Below, piece by piece: positions 17,111 through 24,965 of a DNA stretch of 63,468 nucleotides. Below the pieces are notes generated by a model. The model had not been told where the DNA came from, did not search any database, and worked only from the letters and a program-made list of their open reading frames with translations. Source of the DNA: Bacteroidales bacterium (lineage in GTDB: Bacteria > Bacteroidota > Bacteroidia > Bacteroidales > Azobacteroidaceae); NCBI GenBank assembly GCA_003851245.1, contig BHEP01000010.1:1-63468 (forward strand), given 5' to 3'. The translations under genes were made by a program, and so were the position numbers. Positions within the stretch are counted from its first letter, which is position 1, and each line of letters starts with the position of its first letter.

Positions 17111-18406
17111 ATGCAAGCAAACAAAATTAAAAATATTTTCAAGTCCGAATTTATCCGTAATTTGGCAGTCTTGGTTTCTGGCAATGGCATAGGTCAAGGA
17201 GTTTCGCTCTTGGTCTATCCCATACTTACCCGCATTTATTCGGAAGCCGATTTTGGTGTTTTCTCGCTATTTTTAAGTGTTACTGGATTGCTGTGTATTA
17301 TATCTACAGGGCGGTATGAAGAGAGTTTGGTGGTGGCAAAGACGCGTCAAGAAACACAAATATTGTTGGGTATTAGTATTAAGTTGCTCTTGTTGTGCAC
17401 CTTGCTTCTATCCTTGCTTGCTTTTTTTTGTGGAGATGCCATCTTGCTTTTTTTTAGACTAGAGAGTATATCGAACTACAAATATTTGATAGCTCCAAGT
17501 GTTTTTTTTACAGGTTTGGCATTTATTTTATCTAATTTGGCAACTAGAAATAAGCAATTCAAATCCATTGCATCTTCTAGCATATCTATGAATATCAGTA
17601 GCTCGGGATTGAAATTAGCACTTTCCAAATTACATCTGGCTGCGGGAGGTTTTATTTATTCCAATCTTGTGGGTCAGATGCTTGCTTGTGTTTCTTATTT
17701 TCGATTCAAGGGCGATATAAAAGCCGCCTTGTTAAAAGGACAGTGGAATTTGGAAAAAAAAATCGGGCTTCAATATAAAGCTTACCCAAGCTTCAATGTA
17801 TCACGAACTTTCATCAGCACTTTTTCTTGGAACCTACCCTTTCTTTTGCTCACAGGCATTTTTGGCGAAACAGCCTTGGGTTTGTTCGCTCTTACATTTG
17901 CCCTTAGTTTTCGTCCTGTCAATTTGTTGGTCGACTCCTTGTTTAATGTAATGTTTCAAAAAATTGTGTCTATTAAAGAGCATAAAGAATCAATTATGCC
18001 CAAGCTAATTCAATTTTGGAAAAAATTATCCTTGGTTCTCCTGCCTTGTTTTATCATTATCTATTTGGTAGCTCCCTTAGTATTTGGCTTCGTTTTTGGA
18101 GATAATTGGAAAGAATCGGGCGTTTATCTGCAGATGCTTTTGCCATGGGTGTTTATGACCCTCTTGGTAAAACCTATTGCCTTTATTCCATTGGTTTTTG
18201 AACAGCAGGGCAAGGCATTGTGGATAGAGATTATTAATTTATTGCTTCGCTTAGCTGCAATTTACATAGGAGTTTACTATGAAAATTTTAATTTATCTAT
18301 TTTATTATTTTGTCTTGTAGGCTTTGTTTTTCTTTTAATCCTGCTTATTTGGTATGTTTCTTTAATTAGAAAATATGAGCAGGAAGTTGCAAAGAATATT
18401 GTGTAG
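17111..18406 (+). CDS. orphan Wzx-type polysaccharide flippase
   Basis: A 431-residue polytopic inner-membrane protein of the MOP superfamily. The N-terminal pattern NGIGQGVSLLVYPILTRIYS, then DFGVFSLFLS, is typical of lipopolysaccharide or exopolysaccharide flippases. Later segments keep the DSLFNVMFQKI region and end in a basic tail. The start is placed at ATG 17111 rather than the upstream GTG because a TATATTTG box ends at 17099. It stands alone: no glycosyltransferase or polymerase adjoins it. It is distinct in sequence from the flippase at 7078-8442. It may belong to a dispersed surface-glycan pathway. Confidence 0.82.
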   Translation: MQANKIKNIFKSEFIRNLAVLVSGNGIGQGVSLLVYPILTRIYSEADFGVFSLFLSVTGLLCIISTGRYEESLVVAKTRQETQILLGISIKLLLLCTLLLSLLAFFCGDAILLFFRLESISNYKYLIAPSVFFTGLAFILSNLATRNKQFKSIASSSISMNISSSGLKLALSKLHLAAGGFIYSNLVGQMLACVSYFRFKGDIKAALLKGQWNLEKKIGLQYKAYPSFNVSRTFISTFSWNLPFLLLTGIFGETALGLFALTFALSFRPVNLLVDSLFNVMFQKIVSIKEHKESIMPKLIQFWKKLSLVLLPCFIIIYLVAPLVFGFVFGDNWKESGVYLQMLLPWVFMTLLVKPIAFIPLVFEQQGKALWIEIINLLLRLAAIYIGVYYENFNLSILLFCLVGFVFLLILLIWYVSLIRKYEQEVAKNIV

Positions 18407-18440
18407 GGTAAGTATTCGATCTTCTACACAATGGGGAGTA

Positions 18441-18766
18441 TCATAGGTTATCAACACGCATAAGACGTTCGTAGTGAGACCAACTCAAAATAGCAGGCAG
18501 TGTCTGCTGATTTGGGAAATCTTTGAACACAGTATAGGACTTCCGAAAACCCCAAACATTTGTCTCCGAAAAACCCTTGCCAAACTCTCGTGTAAGTTCT
18601 TGCGAAACAAGCGAAATTATCTGTTTGCCATATCCCGCATTCTGCAAGCCATTATGCTCTTGATTGACTATTCGCTCGCCAATTCGCCAAAAGCATCAAG
18701 CTGTGCTATGTTTATTGCAGAATAAACTCGGCCTCGTGCTAATTTATGTAATCTATCTTGTGCCAT
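18441..18766 (-). pseudogene. remnant of a YhcG-type (DUF1016) nuclease, frameshifted and truncated
   Basis: The ATG at 18766 opens a frame reading MAQDRLHKLARGRVYSAINI and then AQLDAF, ending at a stop about 33 codons on. One T inserted in the TTT run of GATGCTTTTGG would give DAFWRIGERIV and continue into NQEHNGLQNAGYGKQIISL, then VSQELTREFGKGFSETNVWG and LSWSHYERLMRVDN. This is the N-terminal domain of DUF1016/PDDEXK proteins such as YhcG. The product stops two codons after RVD, so the whole C-terminal nuclease domain is missing. The start lies two bases after the ptuB stop, as in an operon. Both the frameshift and the truncation indicate a dead gene. Confidence 0.75.
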
Positions 18767-18768
18767 TA

Positions 18769-19383
18769 TTATTGCAATTGTTTAGCATTTGTTAAGTACT
18801 CAATCATTGTATGAAATTCGCCAAATTGTGCGCATCTGCCATTTAAATGGTTTGTTAGCTCATTTTCTCTGTCTGTATCTTCTACATCAAAAATGAAAAA
18901 ATCTATCAAAGCTTTCCTCTTTTCATTCAATAGTGAAGAATCAAGCCGCATAACATTAATTGTTTCGGTGCCTCTATCATCTACTGCCTCTATTATTCCG
19001 TCCAATTGATAACTAAAATGTGTATGACAATCCTCCTCAATAGGAGAAACAAGCAATTTTGAATATAAATTTTGTTTCCTATGTCCACAATGTTCGCCAA
19101 AAGCTCCTGTAGGCTCTTTGACACACGACAAATGCAAATTATTATACACTAATTGATGCTGTGGGAATTGGGCATTATCCTTTGGCTTAAAATGCTCAAT
19201 GTGACTATTATGTGACGAGATACGACATTCGCAATAACAGCAAATATATTTTTGTTCTATTATCAATGAATCTTTGAGCTTTTGCTTTGGCTCTCCCTGT
19301 AAGTCTCCGTACCCTAATTTGGGATTTGATGACTTCCACTGGCTCAATTCAATAGGTTCTCTTCCTTTTAATATATGCTTCAT
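18769..19383 (-). CDS. ptuB: PtuB-type HNH endonuclease of a Septu antiphage system
   Basis: A 204-residue protein matching the TIGR02646/PtuB pattern: N-terminal MKHILKGREPIELSQWKSS, a Cys-rich zinc site YICCYCECRI (C48, C49, C51), the HNH histidines in SHIEHFKPKD (H61, H64), NNLHLSC, then HCGHRKQ (H98-H101) and LLVSPIEEDC. In Septu systems PtuB is the DNA-cleaving effector activated by the ATPase PtuA; the same pair is also the effector of retron Ec78. No reverse transcriptase is found here, so a stand-alone Septu is likely. It follows ptuA by 13 bases. All core residues look intact. Confidence 0.85.
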   Translation of the reverse strand: MKHILKGREPIELSQWKSSNPKLGYGDLQGEPKQKLKDSLIIEQKYICCYCECRISSHNSHIEHFKPKDNAQFPQHQLVYNNLHLSCVKEPTGAFGEHCGHRKQNLYSKLLVSPIEEDCHTHFSYQLDGIIEAVDDRGTETINVMRLDSSLLNEKRKALIDFFIFDVEDTDRENELTNHLNGRCAQFGEFHTMIEYLTNAKQLQ

Positions 19384-19396
19384 ATTCGCTATCTGC

Positions 19397-20662
19397 TTAC
19401 TGTAGTTTCAATATTTTTCTTACACGAACTAATTCAGGCAATTCAGGAGACAATTCAGACAATTGCTTGCAGAGCGTCTTTGCCTCAATAATATTATTTT
19501 CTTTAATTGCTGTATATATTTGTCGTATAACAGCCTCAATCTCCTTTGGTAGCTCATTTTCAAGCGCCATCAAATCTTTCATAATCACTGATGTTGGCAG
19601 TCCATATCCTACTTCACTCTGCGATACGGATACAAGTCCATCAACAAAGTTCAGTATTCGTAAAGTCTCACTTGCAATATTTGTGACCACAAGTGGAGAG
19701 TGTGTTGTAACTACAAACTGTACATTTGGAAATACTTGGGTCAAACGCAAAGCTATATCTGTTTGCCACCTTGGATGCAGGTGTAAATCAAGCTCATCTA
19801 TCAATACAATACCTTCACCCATAAGAGGGTCTTTAAGTATAGTATTTGCCAGTACCAATCTCCTACATAAATCTCCAATCATAGCTATATATATTTTTTC
19901 TCCATCAGATAGCTGATCTATACGTAGGTCTATACCAGATTTATTTACTAGCATTTGAAGCGGATTTCGTCTTACTCTTATATTTTTATATTCTGGAAGA
20001 AAGATTTCTAAAGCTCGTCTTACTGTTGATAGTTCTCTGCCTGGTTCGAAATCTTCTTTTTCGCCAAAAAGTTCATAAAAAAGCCCACCTTCAAGCCTAA
20101 ATCTTTCATTTTCAATATCTTCCTGATTTCTAAACCATTCAAAGAAAGTACGAAAGCTGGCATCACCATTAAGAGATTCATTATAAGTTTCAAATAAGTC
20201 GAAAATATGTGATTTGCTAACTCGAAGAGGAATATCCAGCACTGCACGGCGCACACCGTAGTGAACAAAAATAGGTATTGAGGTTTTTAGAAGTGTAGAT
20301 TCTATATTGGTTCTAATTCCTGCACAGTAATCATTTAAATACCCAAGTTCAGCAGATTGTGTTTTTGCCAATCCTTTTTTTGTCTTATTAGGGATTGCTA
20401 TTGAATTGATGTCATCAAAAGAAGCTATAACTAAGCCATCTCTTTTTCCTAAATAGAGCTCATGTTCATCAATATACCTCCCTTGTCCTTTGGGATTTTT
20501 TATTCTGGCAATTATCCAGCTTAAGCATAGCGAAATAGCATCAAGAATGGCTGATTTTCCAGATCCATTGCCGCCAAGAATAACCGTCATTCTTTTGTCG
20601 AAAATGATTTCTGTAGTTTTATGGCCTCGATAGTTTACGAGATTAATTTTGTCAATTTTCAT
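19397..20662 (-). CDS. ptuA: PtuA-type AAA/ABC-like ATPase of a Septu antiphage system
   Basis: A 421-residue SMC/ABC-like ATPase. Walker A is GGNGSGKSA at 30-38, the ABC-type signature is LSDGEK at 251-256, Walker B is IVLIDELD at 285-292, and the switch histidine is H321 in TTHSP. The middle (about 90-240) has no recognisable motif. In Septu the ATPase senses infection or nucleotide depletion and controls the HNH partner. Its partner lies 13 bases downstream; a broken helicase gene ends nine bases upstream. All ATPase motifs are complete, so the gene should be functional. Similar ATPases occur in other defence systems, but the PtuB partner decides the call. Confidence 0.82.
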   Translation of the reverse strand: MKIDKINLVNYRGHKTTEIIFDKRMTVILGGNGSGKSAILDAISLCLSWIIARIKNPKGQGRYIDEHELYLGKRDGLVIASFDDINSIAIPNKTKKGLAKTQSAELGYLNDYCAGIRTNIESTLLKTSIPIFVHYGVRRAVLDIPLRVSKSHIFDLFETYNESLNGDASFRTFFEWFRNQEDIENERFRLEGGLFYELFGEKEDFEPGRELSTVRRALEIFLPEYKNIRVRRNPLQMLVNKSGIDLRIDQLSDGEKIYIAMIGDLCRRLVLANTILKDPLMGEGIVLIDELDLHLHPRWQTDIALRLTQVFPNVQFVVTTHSPLVVTNIASETLRILNFVDGLVSVSQSEVGYGLPTSVIMKDLMALENELPKEIEAVIRQIYTAIKENNIIEAKTLCKQLSELSPELPELVRVRKILKLQ

Positions 20663-20671
20663 ATCCTCTAC

Positions 20672-21210
20672 TTATTTTAGTTTCCATCTAATTGTAAATA
20701 TCTCTTCTTGACTTACCTTCTGCGCCAACATTTTATCTACAATTGGTAAGTAGGTTTCTTTCTTTTCATCCACCTCGTCTTGTGCCTCCCCGACATTCCT
20801 ATTAGCTCCTCCAAGAGTGTAATTTTTTTTGGCGCTCCTGAATAATCAAACACAAGCGCTTTGACAGGATTTTCTCCTGCTCCAGCATGGCCATTATGAT
20901 AAGTAAAACTATAATTAGCTTCACTACAATCAGCATTTTCACCCAATGCGTAAGCGGTAAGTTGCCAAAGACATTTCTCAAAAAGCGATATATTTCTTCT
21001 GCTGGTAGCAAAATTGGTTCTTAACTTCTCGTGTACCGATTCGTCAAAATTTTCAAGTAAGGTAGCACGTGCGTTTATCATCTTGTCAGATATTTGATCT
21101 TGCATCTCTGTTTGCAAAACATCAAATGCCTTCTGGATATCATTGGCAGGAAGCTGACGAGTTAAGTAATGAGCAAAATACTTTGCGTGGTATGATGATA
21201 ATTTTATCAC
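20672..21210 (-). pseudogene. remnant of a SNF2-type helicase gene with internal deletions and a frameshift
   Basis: The frame begins MIKLSSYHAKYFAHYLTRQL then PANDIQK, which I recognise as the N-terminus of large SNF2/DEAD-type helicases found beside restriction and defence genes. It continues directly into AFDVLQTEMQDQISDKMINA and RATLLENFDESVHEKLR, which belong to the C-terminal third. The entire helicase core is missing. It then runs to LLEELIGMSG and a stop at 20737. In another frame the same stretch continues EAQDEVDEKKETYLPIVDKM through IFTIRWKLK to a stop at 20672, the normal C-terminus. One missing A near 20790 would join the frames. No Walker motifs remain, so no activity is expected. 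Confidence 0.75.
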
Positions 21211-21260
21211 AATTTTTTATTTGTTTCCCTTTTTTATCATCATTGATTTTTTTTAAAACG

Positions 21261-21268
21261 CAAAGTTA
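21261..21268 (-). promoter_or_regulatory. -7 box of the helicase-remnant/Septu operon
   Basis: The minus strand reads TAACTTTG 51 bases before the remnant's ATG. A TTG lies 16 bases upstream (21287-21285), shorter than ideal. If active, it would drive ptuA and ptuB through the pseudogene. Confidence 0.45.
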
Positions 21269-21395
21269 ATAAAACCATCCTAAACAAACTAATTATAGGG
21301 ATACAAGAGAGTGGCATAAATAAGAGAATAAATTTTTAGATATCGAAGGGTAGGTGCCAAATTTATTTCTTGACAATCGGGCGATTATTTCTTTG

Positions 21396-22472
21396 TCAAA
21401 TATGTACGGTCTTATTCAGCAAATAAAAATCCAGGATAGTCATTGCCGCCATTGCTTCAACTATGGGTACTGCCCTAGGCAATACGCAGGAATCATGTCT
21501 GCCTTTGGCTTTCAACACAACATCTTTCCCTGATTTATCTACTGTTTCTTGTTCCATAAGTATTGTTGCTACAGGCTTAAATGCTACCCTAAAGTAAATA
21601 TCTTCACCACTAGAGATGCCTCCCTGAATACCTCCTGAATGATTGGTTTTAGTCTTTATTTTACCATCTTCTGTACCATAAAAAATATCATTGATCTCTG
21701 ATCCTCTGTGTTGAACCCCCTCAAAACCCAGGCCATACTCAAAGCCCTTAACGGCATTGATACCCAGCATAGCTGCAGCCATAGCTGCATGCAACTTATT
21801 GAAAACGGGTGCGCCCAAACCTACAGGAACTCCCGTGCAAACGCAGGTAATAATGCCTCCAATGGTATCTCCCGTGGATTTTACTTCATGAATTAGTTTG
21901 ATCATCTCTTGCGCAACATCCAAATCTGGACAGCGTACAGGCGTTGATTCTATTTTGTTGAGATCGAGTTCGGTATATGCTTTGCTTACCCGCACAGACC
22001 CCACTTGCGAAGTATATGCTTTTATGTCGATACCAATTTCTTTGAGGGCCAATTTGGCAAGAGCTCCAGCCACACAGCGAGAAATGGTTTCGCGTGCCGA
22101 AGATCTGCCCCCTCCTCTGTGGTCGCGGTGTCCATACTTGGTTTGATAGGTATAATCGGCATGCGAAGGACGATACAAGTCCTTCATATTGTCGTAATCA
22201 GCAGAGTGTTGATTGTTGTTGCGAATTATAAATCCTATGGGTACTCCTGTTGTTTTTCCTTCAAAGATACCCGAAAGAAATTCAACCTTGTCAGATTCTT
22301 TTCTGGGCGTTGTGATAGAGGACTGTCCTGGCTTACGCCGGTCCAATTCTGCTTGAATAAATTCCAAATCCATAGAGATGCCTGGGGGGCAACCATCAAT
22401 CACCCCACCAACGGCTTCTCCGTGTGATTCACCAAAGGAAGTTAATCTAAATATATTTCCAAAAGTATTCAT
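21396..22472 (-). CDS. aroC: chorismate synthase
   Basis: A 358-residue FMN-dependent cytoplasmic enzyme that converts EPSP to chorismate, the last shikimate step. It begins [20 protein letters not shown], with the characteristic GESHG. It keeps [16 protein letters not shown], the signature around the active site, and [15 protein letters not shown]. Length is typical. It starts 16 bases after slyD on the same strand and is probably co-transcribed. A TTGACAA/TTGTCAA inverted repeat overlaps its stop region (21370-21399). Confidence 0.96.
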   Translation of the reverse strand: MNTFGNIFRLTSFGESHGEAVGGVIDGCPPGISMDLEFIQAELDRRKPGQSSITTPRKESDKVEFLSGIFEGKTTGVPIGFIIRNNNQHSADYDNMKDLYRPSHADYTYQTKYGHRDHRGGGRSSARETISRCVAGALAKLALKEIGIDIKAYTSQVGSVRVSKAYTELDLNKIESTPVRCPDLDVAQEMIKLIHEVKSTGDTIGGIITCVCTGVPVGLGAPVFNKLHAAMAAAMLGINAVKGFEYGLGFEGVQHRGSEINDIFYGTEDGKIKTKTNHSGGIQGGISSGEDIYFRVAFKPVATILMEQETVDKSGKDVVLKAKGRHDSCVLPRAVPIVEAMAAMTILDFYLLNKTVHI

Positions 22473-22488
22473 CCGTTTTTTTTAATCT

Positions 22489-23094
22489 TTAGCAACAATC
22501 ACAAGATCCTGTGGTTTCACATCCGCAAGACCCTGTGGTTTCAGGCTCTTCTTCGGTGCCACAACTGCCACATCCTCCGCTTGAGCAACCGCAACCACCT
22601 TCTGAAGATCCAGCACTTAAGGCTACGATTTCTTCGGCAGTGGCTTCACGAACTTCTATGATGCTCCCTTCAAAATGCAAGGTTTCCCCCGCCAAGGGAT
22701 GATTGAAATCCATTATCACAATCTCGTCTTTTACTTCTACAACTGCGCCATTCATCTTATTGCCATTGGAATCCATCATAGGAACTATAAGTCCCTCAGC
22801 TATTTTTTCGTTGTCAAATTCACCTTCAACTTCAAATATATTTTTGGGTAATTCTACGATATGATCATCCTCAAAGGAACCATAGGCTTGCTCTGGAACA
22901 AGGGAAAAAGAAAAAGTATCCCCTTTTTTTAATCCTAATACCTGCTTCTCGAAAGCATCAAGCATCATGCCCATACCACTAATAAAAGTTAGTGGATTTT
23001 CTGCCGTTGCTTTTTCCATCAACTCTCTCTCTTCTTGTTCTCCAACATTCAAATCATAGCTTAGAGAAACAAATTTATTATCAGAAATTTTCAT
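22489..23094 (-). CDS. slyD: SlyD-type FKBP peptidyl-prolyl isomerase with Cys-rich metal-binding tail
   Basis: A 201-residue cytoplasmic folding helper. The FKBP domain with its inserted IF flap covers about 1-150: LSYDLNVGEQ, FISGMGMMLDAFEKQVLGL, GSFEDDHIVELPK, and DFNHPLAGETLHFEGSI. The tail from about 160 is Gly/Cys-rich (GGCGCSSGGCGSCGTEE and SCGCETTGSCDCC), with eleven cysteines and no histidine, unlike the His-rich tail of E. coli SlyD. Such tails bind Ni or other thiophilic metals. It sits upstream of aroC in one transcript. Confidence 0.9.
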   Translation of the reverse strand: MKISDNKFVSLSYDLNVGEQEERELMEKATAENPLTFISGMGMMLDAFEKQVLGLKKGDTFSFSLVPEQAYGSFEDDHIVELPKNIFEVEGEFDNEKIAEGLIVPMMDSNGNKMNGAVVEVKDEIVIMDFNHPLAGETLHFEGSIIEVREATAEEIVALSAGSSEGGCGCSSGGCGSCGTEEEPETTGSCGCETTGSCDCC

Positions 23095-23122
23095 AAATAC
23101 CTTTATTAATTATTACAAGTGA

Positions 23123-23151
23123 CAAAGATAATCATTTAGACTTAAAAACAA
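23123..23151 (-). promoter_or_regulatory. promoter of slyD-aroC
   Basis: On the minus strand TTG (23151-23149) and TATCTTTG (23130-23123) are 18 bases apart, close to the consensus. The box lies 28 bases before the slyD ATG. Confidence 0.6.
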
Positions 23152-23204
23152 ATTAATGAAAAATATATTTTAATTGACAGCATATCTTCGGAGTTTATAC
23201 TTCT

Positions 23205-24389
23205 TTAAATAAGTGGGGATAGAAGTACGGCTTTTTTTAATTTGTCGAGAGCTTCTTCTAGTACCGATTTGGGGCAAGCTATGTTAAGACGCATATATCC
23301 AGAGCCTTCTGATCCAAACATAGCCCCATTATTGAGTGCCAATCCTGCATCATTTATAAATAAGGAGACTAAGGCCTCTTGGTTTAGGTTTAATCCGTTG
23401 CAGTCTAGCCATATAAGGAAAGATGCCTGAGGAATATGTGCCTTTATTTGCGGCAATTCTTTTTTAAGAAAATTGTCGACAAATAATATATTACCTTCTA
23501 CATAAGCTAGCATTTGCTTGAGCCATTCTGCACCGTTTTCATAGGCTGCTTGTGTGGCAACATACGCAAATAAGTGTGCTTGATTGAGCTCGCTGGCCAC
23601 CAAGAAACTAAAAAAACTTTCCCGTATTTTTTCGTTGGGTACAATAGCAAAAGAGCTTACGATGCCAGCAATATTAAATGTCTTGCTAGGAGCCATAAAT
23701 GTGATGCTATTTTCTCGTGCTTGTTCCGACACGCTGGCGAAGGGTATGTGTTTGTTTCCGAAAAGTGCCATGTCGGAATGTATCTCATCCGAAATAACTA
23801 GAATATTGTGTTTGTAGCAAATTTCTGCCAATCTTTTTAAGCAGGCCTTATCCCAGGTGACTCCTATGGGGTTGTGTGGGTTGCAGAGAATAAGTATTTT
23901 GCAATTTGAATCTACTATCGTTTCGAGATGTTCCAAATCCATAATGTAAGCACCATTTTCTAGCTTCAAAGGATTCATAACAAGCTCTCTATGGTGCATA
24001 GTAGGCACATGGTGAAATGGATGATAAACGGGAGGTTGAATAATTATTTTATCCCCAGGTTTTGTAAAATTTATAATCGTAAAAGCAATTCCTTTCACAA
24101 TGCCGGGAATAAAACTAAGCCATTCATTGTCAACCTTCCAAGCATGATGATGATCCAACCACGAAGTGATGGAGGATAAATATCCTTCGGAAGGAATGGT
24201 ATAGCCAAAAACTTCGTGCTCACAGCGTTTTTTCAAGGCATCAACAATAAAGTCGCCTGTACGAAAATCCATATCAGCCACCCACATAGGTATCAAATCT
24301 TCTTTGCCAAAGCGTTCTTGAAGAGCATCTGTTTTTAATGCCCCGCTTCCCTTTCTGTCAATTAATTCGTCAAAATTGTATTGTTTCAT
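23205..24389 (-). CDS. PatB/MalY-type aminotransferase-fold C-S lyase (cystathionine beta-lyase)
   Basis: A 394-residue PLP enzyme of fold type I. It begins MKQYNFDELIDRKGSGALKT, matching the MalY/PatB family. The PLP-binding lysine is in APSKTFNIAG, with NPHNPIGVTW and ISDEIHSDMALFG before it. Family members cleave cystathionine and other cysteine S-conjugates; some also act as regulators or aminotransferases. The frame extends 17 codons further upstream, but ATG 24389 matches the family start, and the extension runs into a promoter box at 24411-24418. With metY in the window, a role in methionine or sulfur metabolism is likely but not proven. Confidence 0.87.
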   Translation of the reverse strand: MKQYNFDELIDRKGSGALKTDALQERFGKEDLIPMWVADMDFRTGDFIVDALKKRCEHEVFGYTIPSEGYLSSITSWLDHHHAWKVDNEWLSFIPGIVKGIAFTIINFTKPGDKIIIQPPVYHPFHHVPTMHHRELVMNPLKLENGAYIMDLEHLETIVDSNCKILILCNPHNPIGVTWDKACLKRLAEICYKHNILVISDEIHSDMALFGNKHIPFASVSEQARENSITFMAPSKTFNIAGIVSSFAIVPNEKIRESFFSFLVASELNQAHLFAYVATQAAYENGAEWLKQMLAYVEGNILFVDNFLKKELPQIKAHIPQASFLIWLDCNGLNLNQEALVSLFINDAGLALNNGAMFGSEGSGYMRLNIACPKSVLEEALDKLKKAVLLSPLI

Positions 24390-24410
24390 AATTTTTGGTA
24401 ATTTTTTGCA

Positions 24411-24418
24411 CAAAAATA
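24411..24418 (-). promoter_or_regulatory. -7 box of the PatB-type gene
   Basis: The minus strand reads TATTTTTG 21 bases before ATG 24389. Its position supports the downstream start codon. The TTG element is not clear. Confidence 0.5.
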
Positions 24419-24466
24419 CTAAAAAACCCCCACTAAACATAGGGGTAGTCTTAAAAACATCTAAAT

Positions 24467-24559
24467 AGGCTCTTATTCATTGTTGTATGGTAAAACTTAT
24501 ATTCTTTAGTTTTGCTTTTTTTAATTACCCACCTAAAACGTTATAAGAGCCTGTTTTTT
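24467..24559 (+). ncRNA. candidate structured RNA closed by a 10-bp stem and T tract
   Basis: AGGCTCTTAT (24467-24476) is perfectly complementary to ATAAGAGCCT (24543-24552), closing a region of 66 bases. GTTTTTT follows at once, as in an intrinsic terminator. No open frame is evident inside. It lies in the unusually long gap between the PatB-type gene and ilvD. No promoter was found immediately upstream on the plus strand, so it could also be a small palindromic element. Confidence 0.4.
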
Positions 24560-24623
24560 AATCTCATGATGCTCATTATTAATGAATATTTTCTCTTTGT
24601 ATCATAGAAAGCTCCTTATACAT

Positions 24624-24647
24624 AAAACTCAGGGGAGTGTTTTTTTT
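24624..24647 (+). terminator. short hairpin followed by eight T
   Basis: AAAACTC (24624-24630) can pair with GAGTGTTTT (from 24635) with one bulged G around AGGG, and a run of eight T follows. No protein gene precedes it on this strand, so it would end a non-coding transcript or be fortuitous. Confidence 0.4.
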
Positions 24648-24746
24648 AGCAAGCCTATAATTGCGGACTAAAAATATTAATTGTAAGTAATTTACATCAT
24701 TTTTATTGTTTTTGTTAGATAACAAGGCAAAAAAACATCAATTCAT

Positions 24747-24777
24747 TTGGAAGTCTAGTATCTTGTACCTAACTTTG
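24747..24777 (+). promoter_or_regulatory. upstream promoter of the ilv leader (TTG-N20-TAACTTTG)
   Basis: TTG at 24747-24749 and TAACTTTG at 24770-24777 are exactly 20 bases apart. It is the best promoter match in the ilvD upstream region. Transcription would start near 24784, some 200 bases before ilvD. Confidence 0.65.
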
Positions 24778-24853
24778 TAGAATAGTCAAAAATTTGAAAT
24801 AGGGTAGGAGAAAGCTTAATTTTATAATTATACTATAAATAGTAATGTATTTG

Positions 24854-24884
24854 AGCCTTTCTCCACTTAAGAGAAAGGCTTTTT
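24854..24884 (+). terminator. terminator/attenuator hairpin in the ilv leader
   Basis: AGCCTTTCTC (24854-24863) pairs perfectly with GAGAAAGGCT (24871-24880) around a 7-base loop, followed by a T tract. Upstream, GGAGAAAGCT (24807-24816) could pair with the same 5' arm (AGCCTTTCTCC, one bulge), which would open the terminator. This is the layout of an attenuator. No leader peptide rich in Ile, Leu or Val codons was recognised, so a small RNA ending here is the alternative. Confidence 0.6.
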
Positions 24885-24897
24885 CAGTTCAAATCAT

Positions 24898-24905
24898 TAT
24901 CTTTG
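24898..24905 (+). promoter_or_regulatory. proximal -7 box of ilvD
   Basis: TATCTTTG fits TAnnTTTG, 82 bases before the ilvD start and just after the leader terminator. No TTG is found at the proper distance. It would give the operon a second, terminator-independent promoter. Confidence 0.5.
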
Positions 24906-24921
24906 TGCGGATAAATCTATA

Positions 24922-24965
24922 AAGATTGCACTAAGATTGTACTAAGATTGCACTAAGATTGCACA
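24922..24965 (+). repeat. four tandem 11-bp repeats in the ilvD 5' untranslated region
   Basis: Four head-to-tail copies of AAGATTGCACT (second copy AAGATTGTACT, last ending CA) lie between the proximal -7 box and ilvD. The 11-base period is one DNA helical turn. They may be repeated binding sites or only a slippage product. Confidence 0.85.

Noticed and set aside
17099..17111. GTG start for the orphan flippase at 17099
   Set aside because: The codon overlaps the TATATTTG promoter box; ATG 17111 gives the normal start.
18769..20662. Retron with PtuA/PtuB effector (Ec78 type)
   Set aside because: No reverse transcriptase frame and no retron-like RNA was found on either side; the ATPase and HNH genes stand as a simple Septu pair.
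21370..21399. TTGACAA/TTGTCAA inverted repeat as a terminator of aroC
   Set aside because: It overlaps the stop codon region, has a 16-base centre and no T tract on the minus strand.
24390..24440. Seventeen-codon N-terminal extension of the PatB-type protein
   Set aside because: It overlaps a minus-strand promoter box at 24411-24418, and the family starts at MKQYNFDEL.
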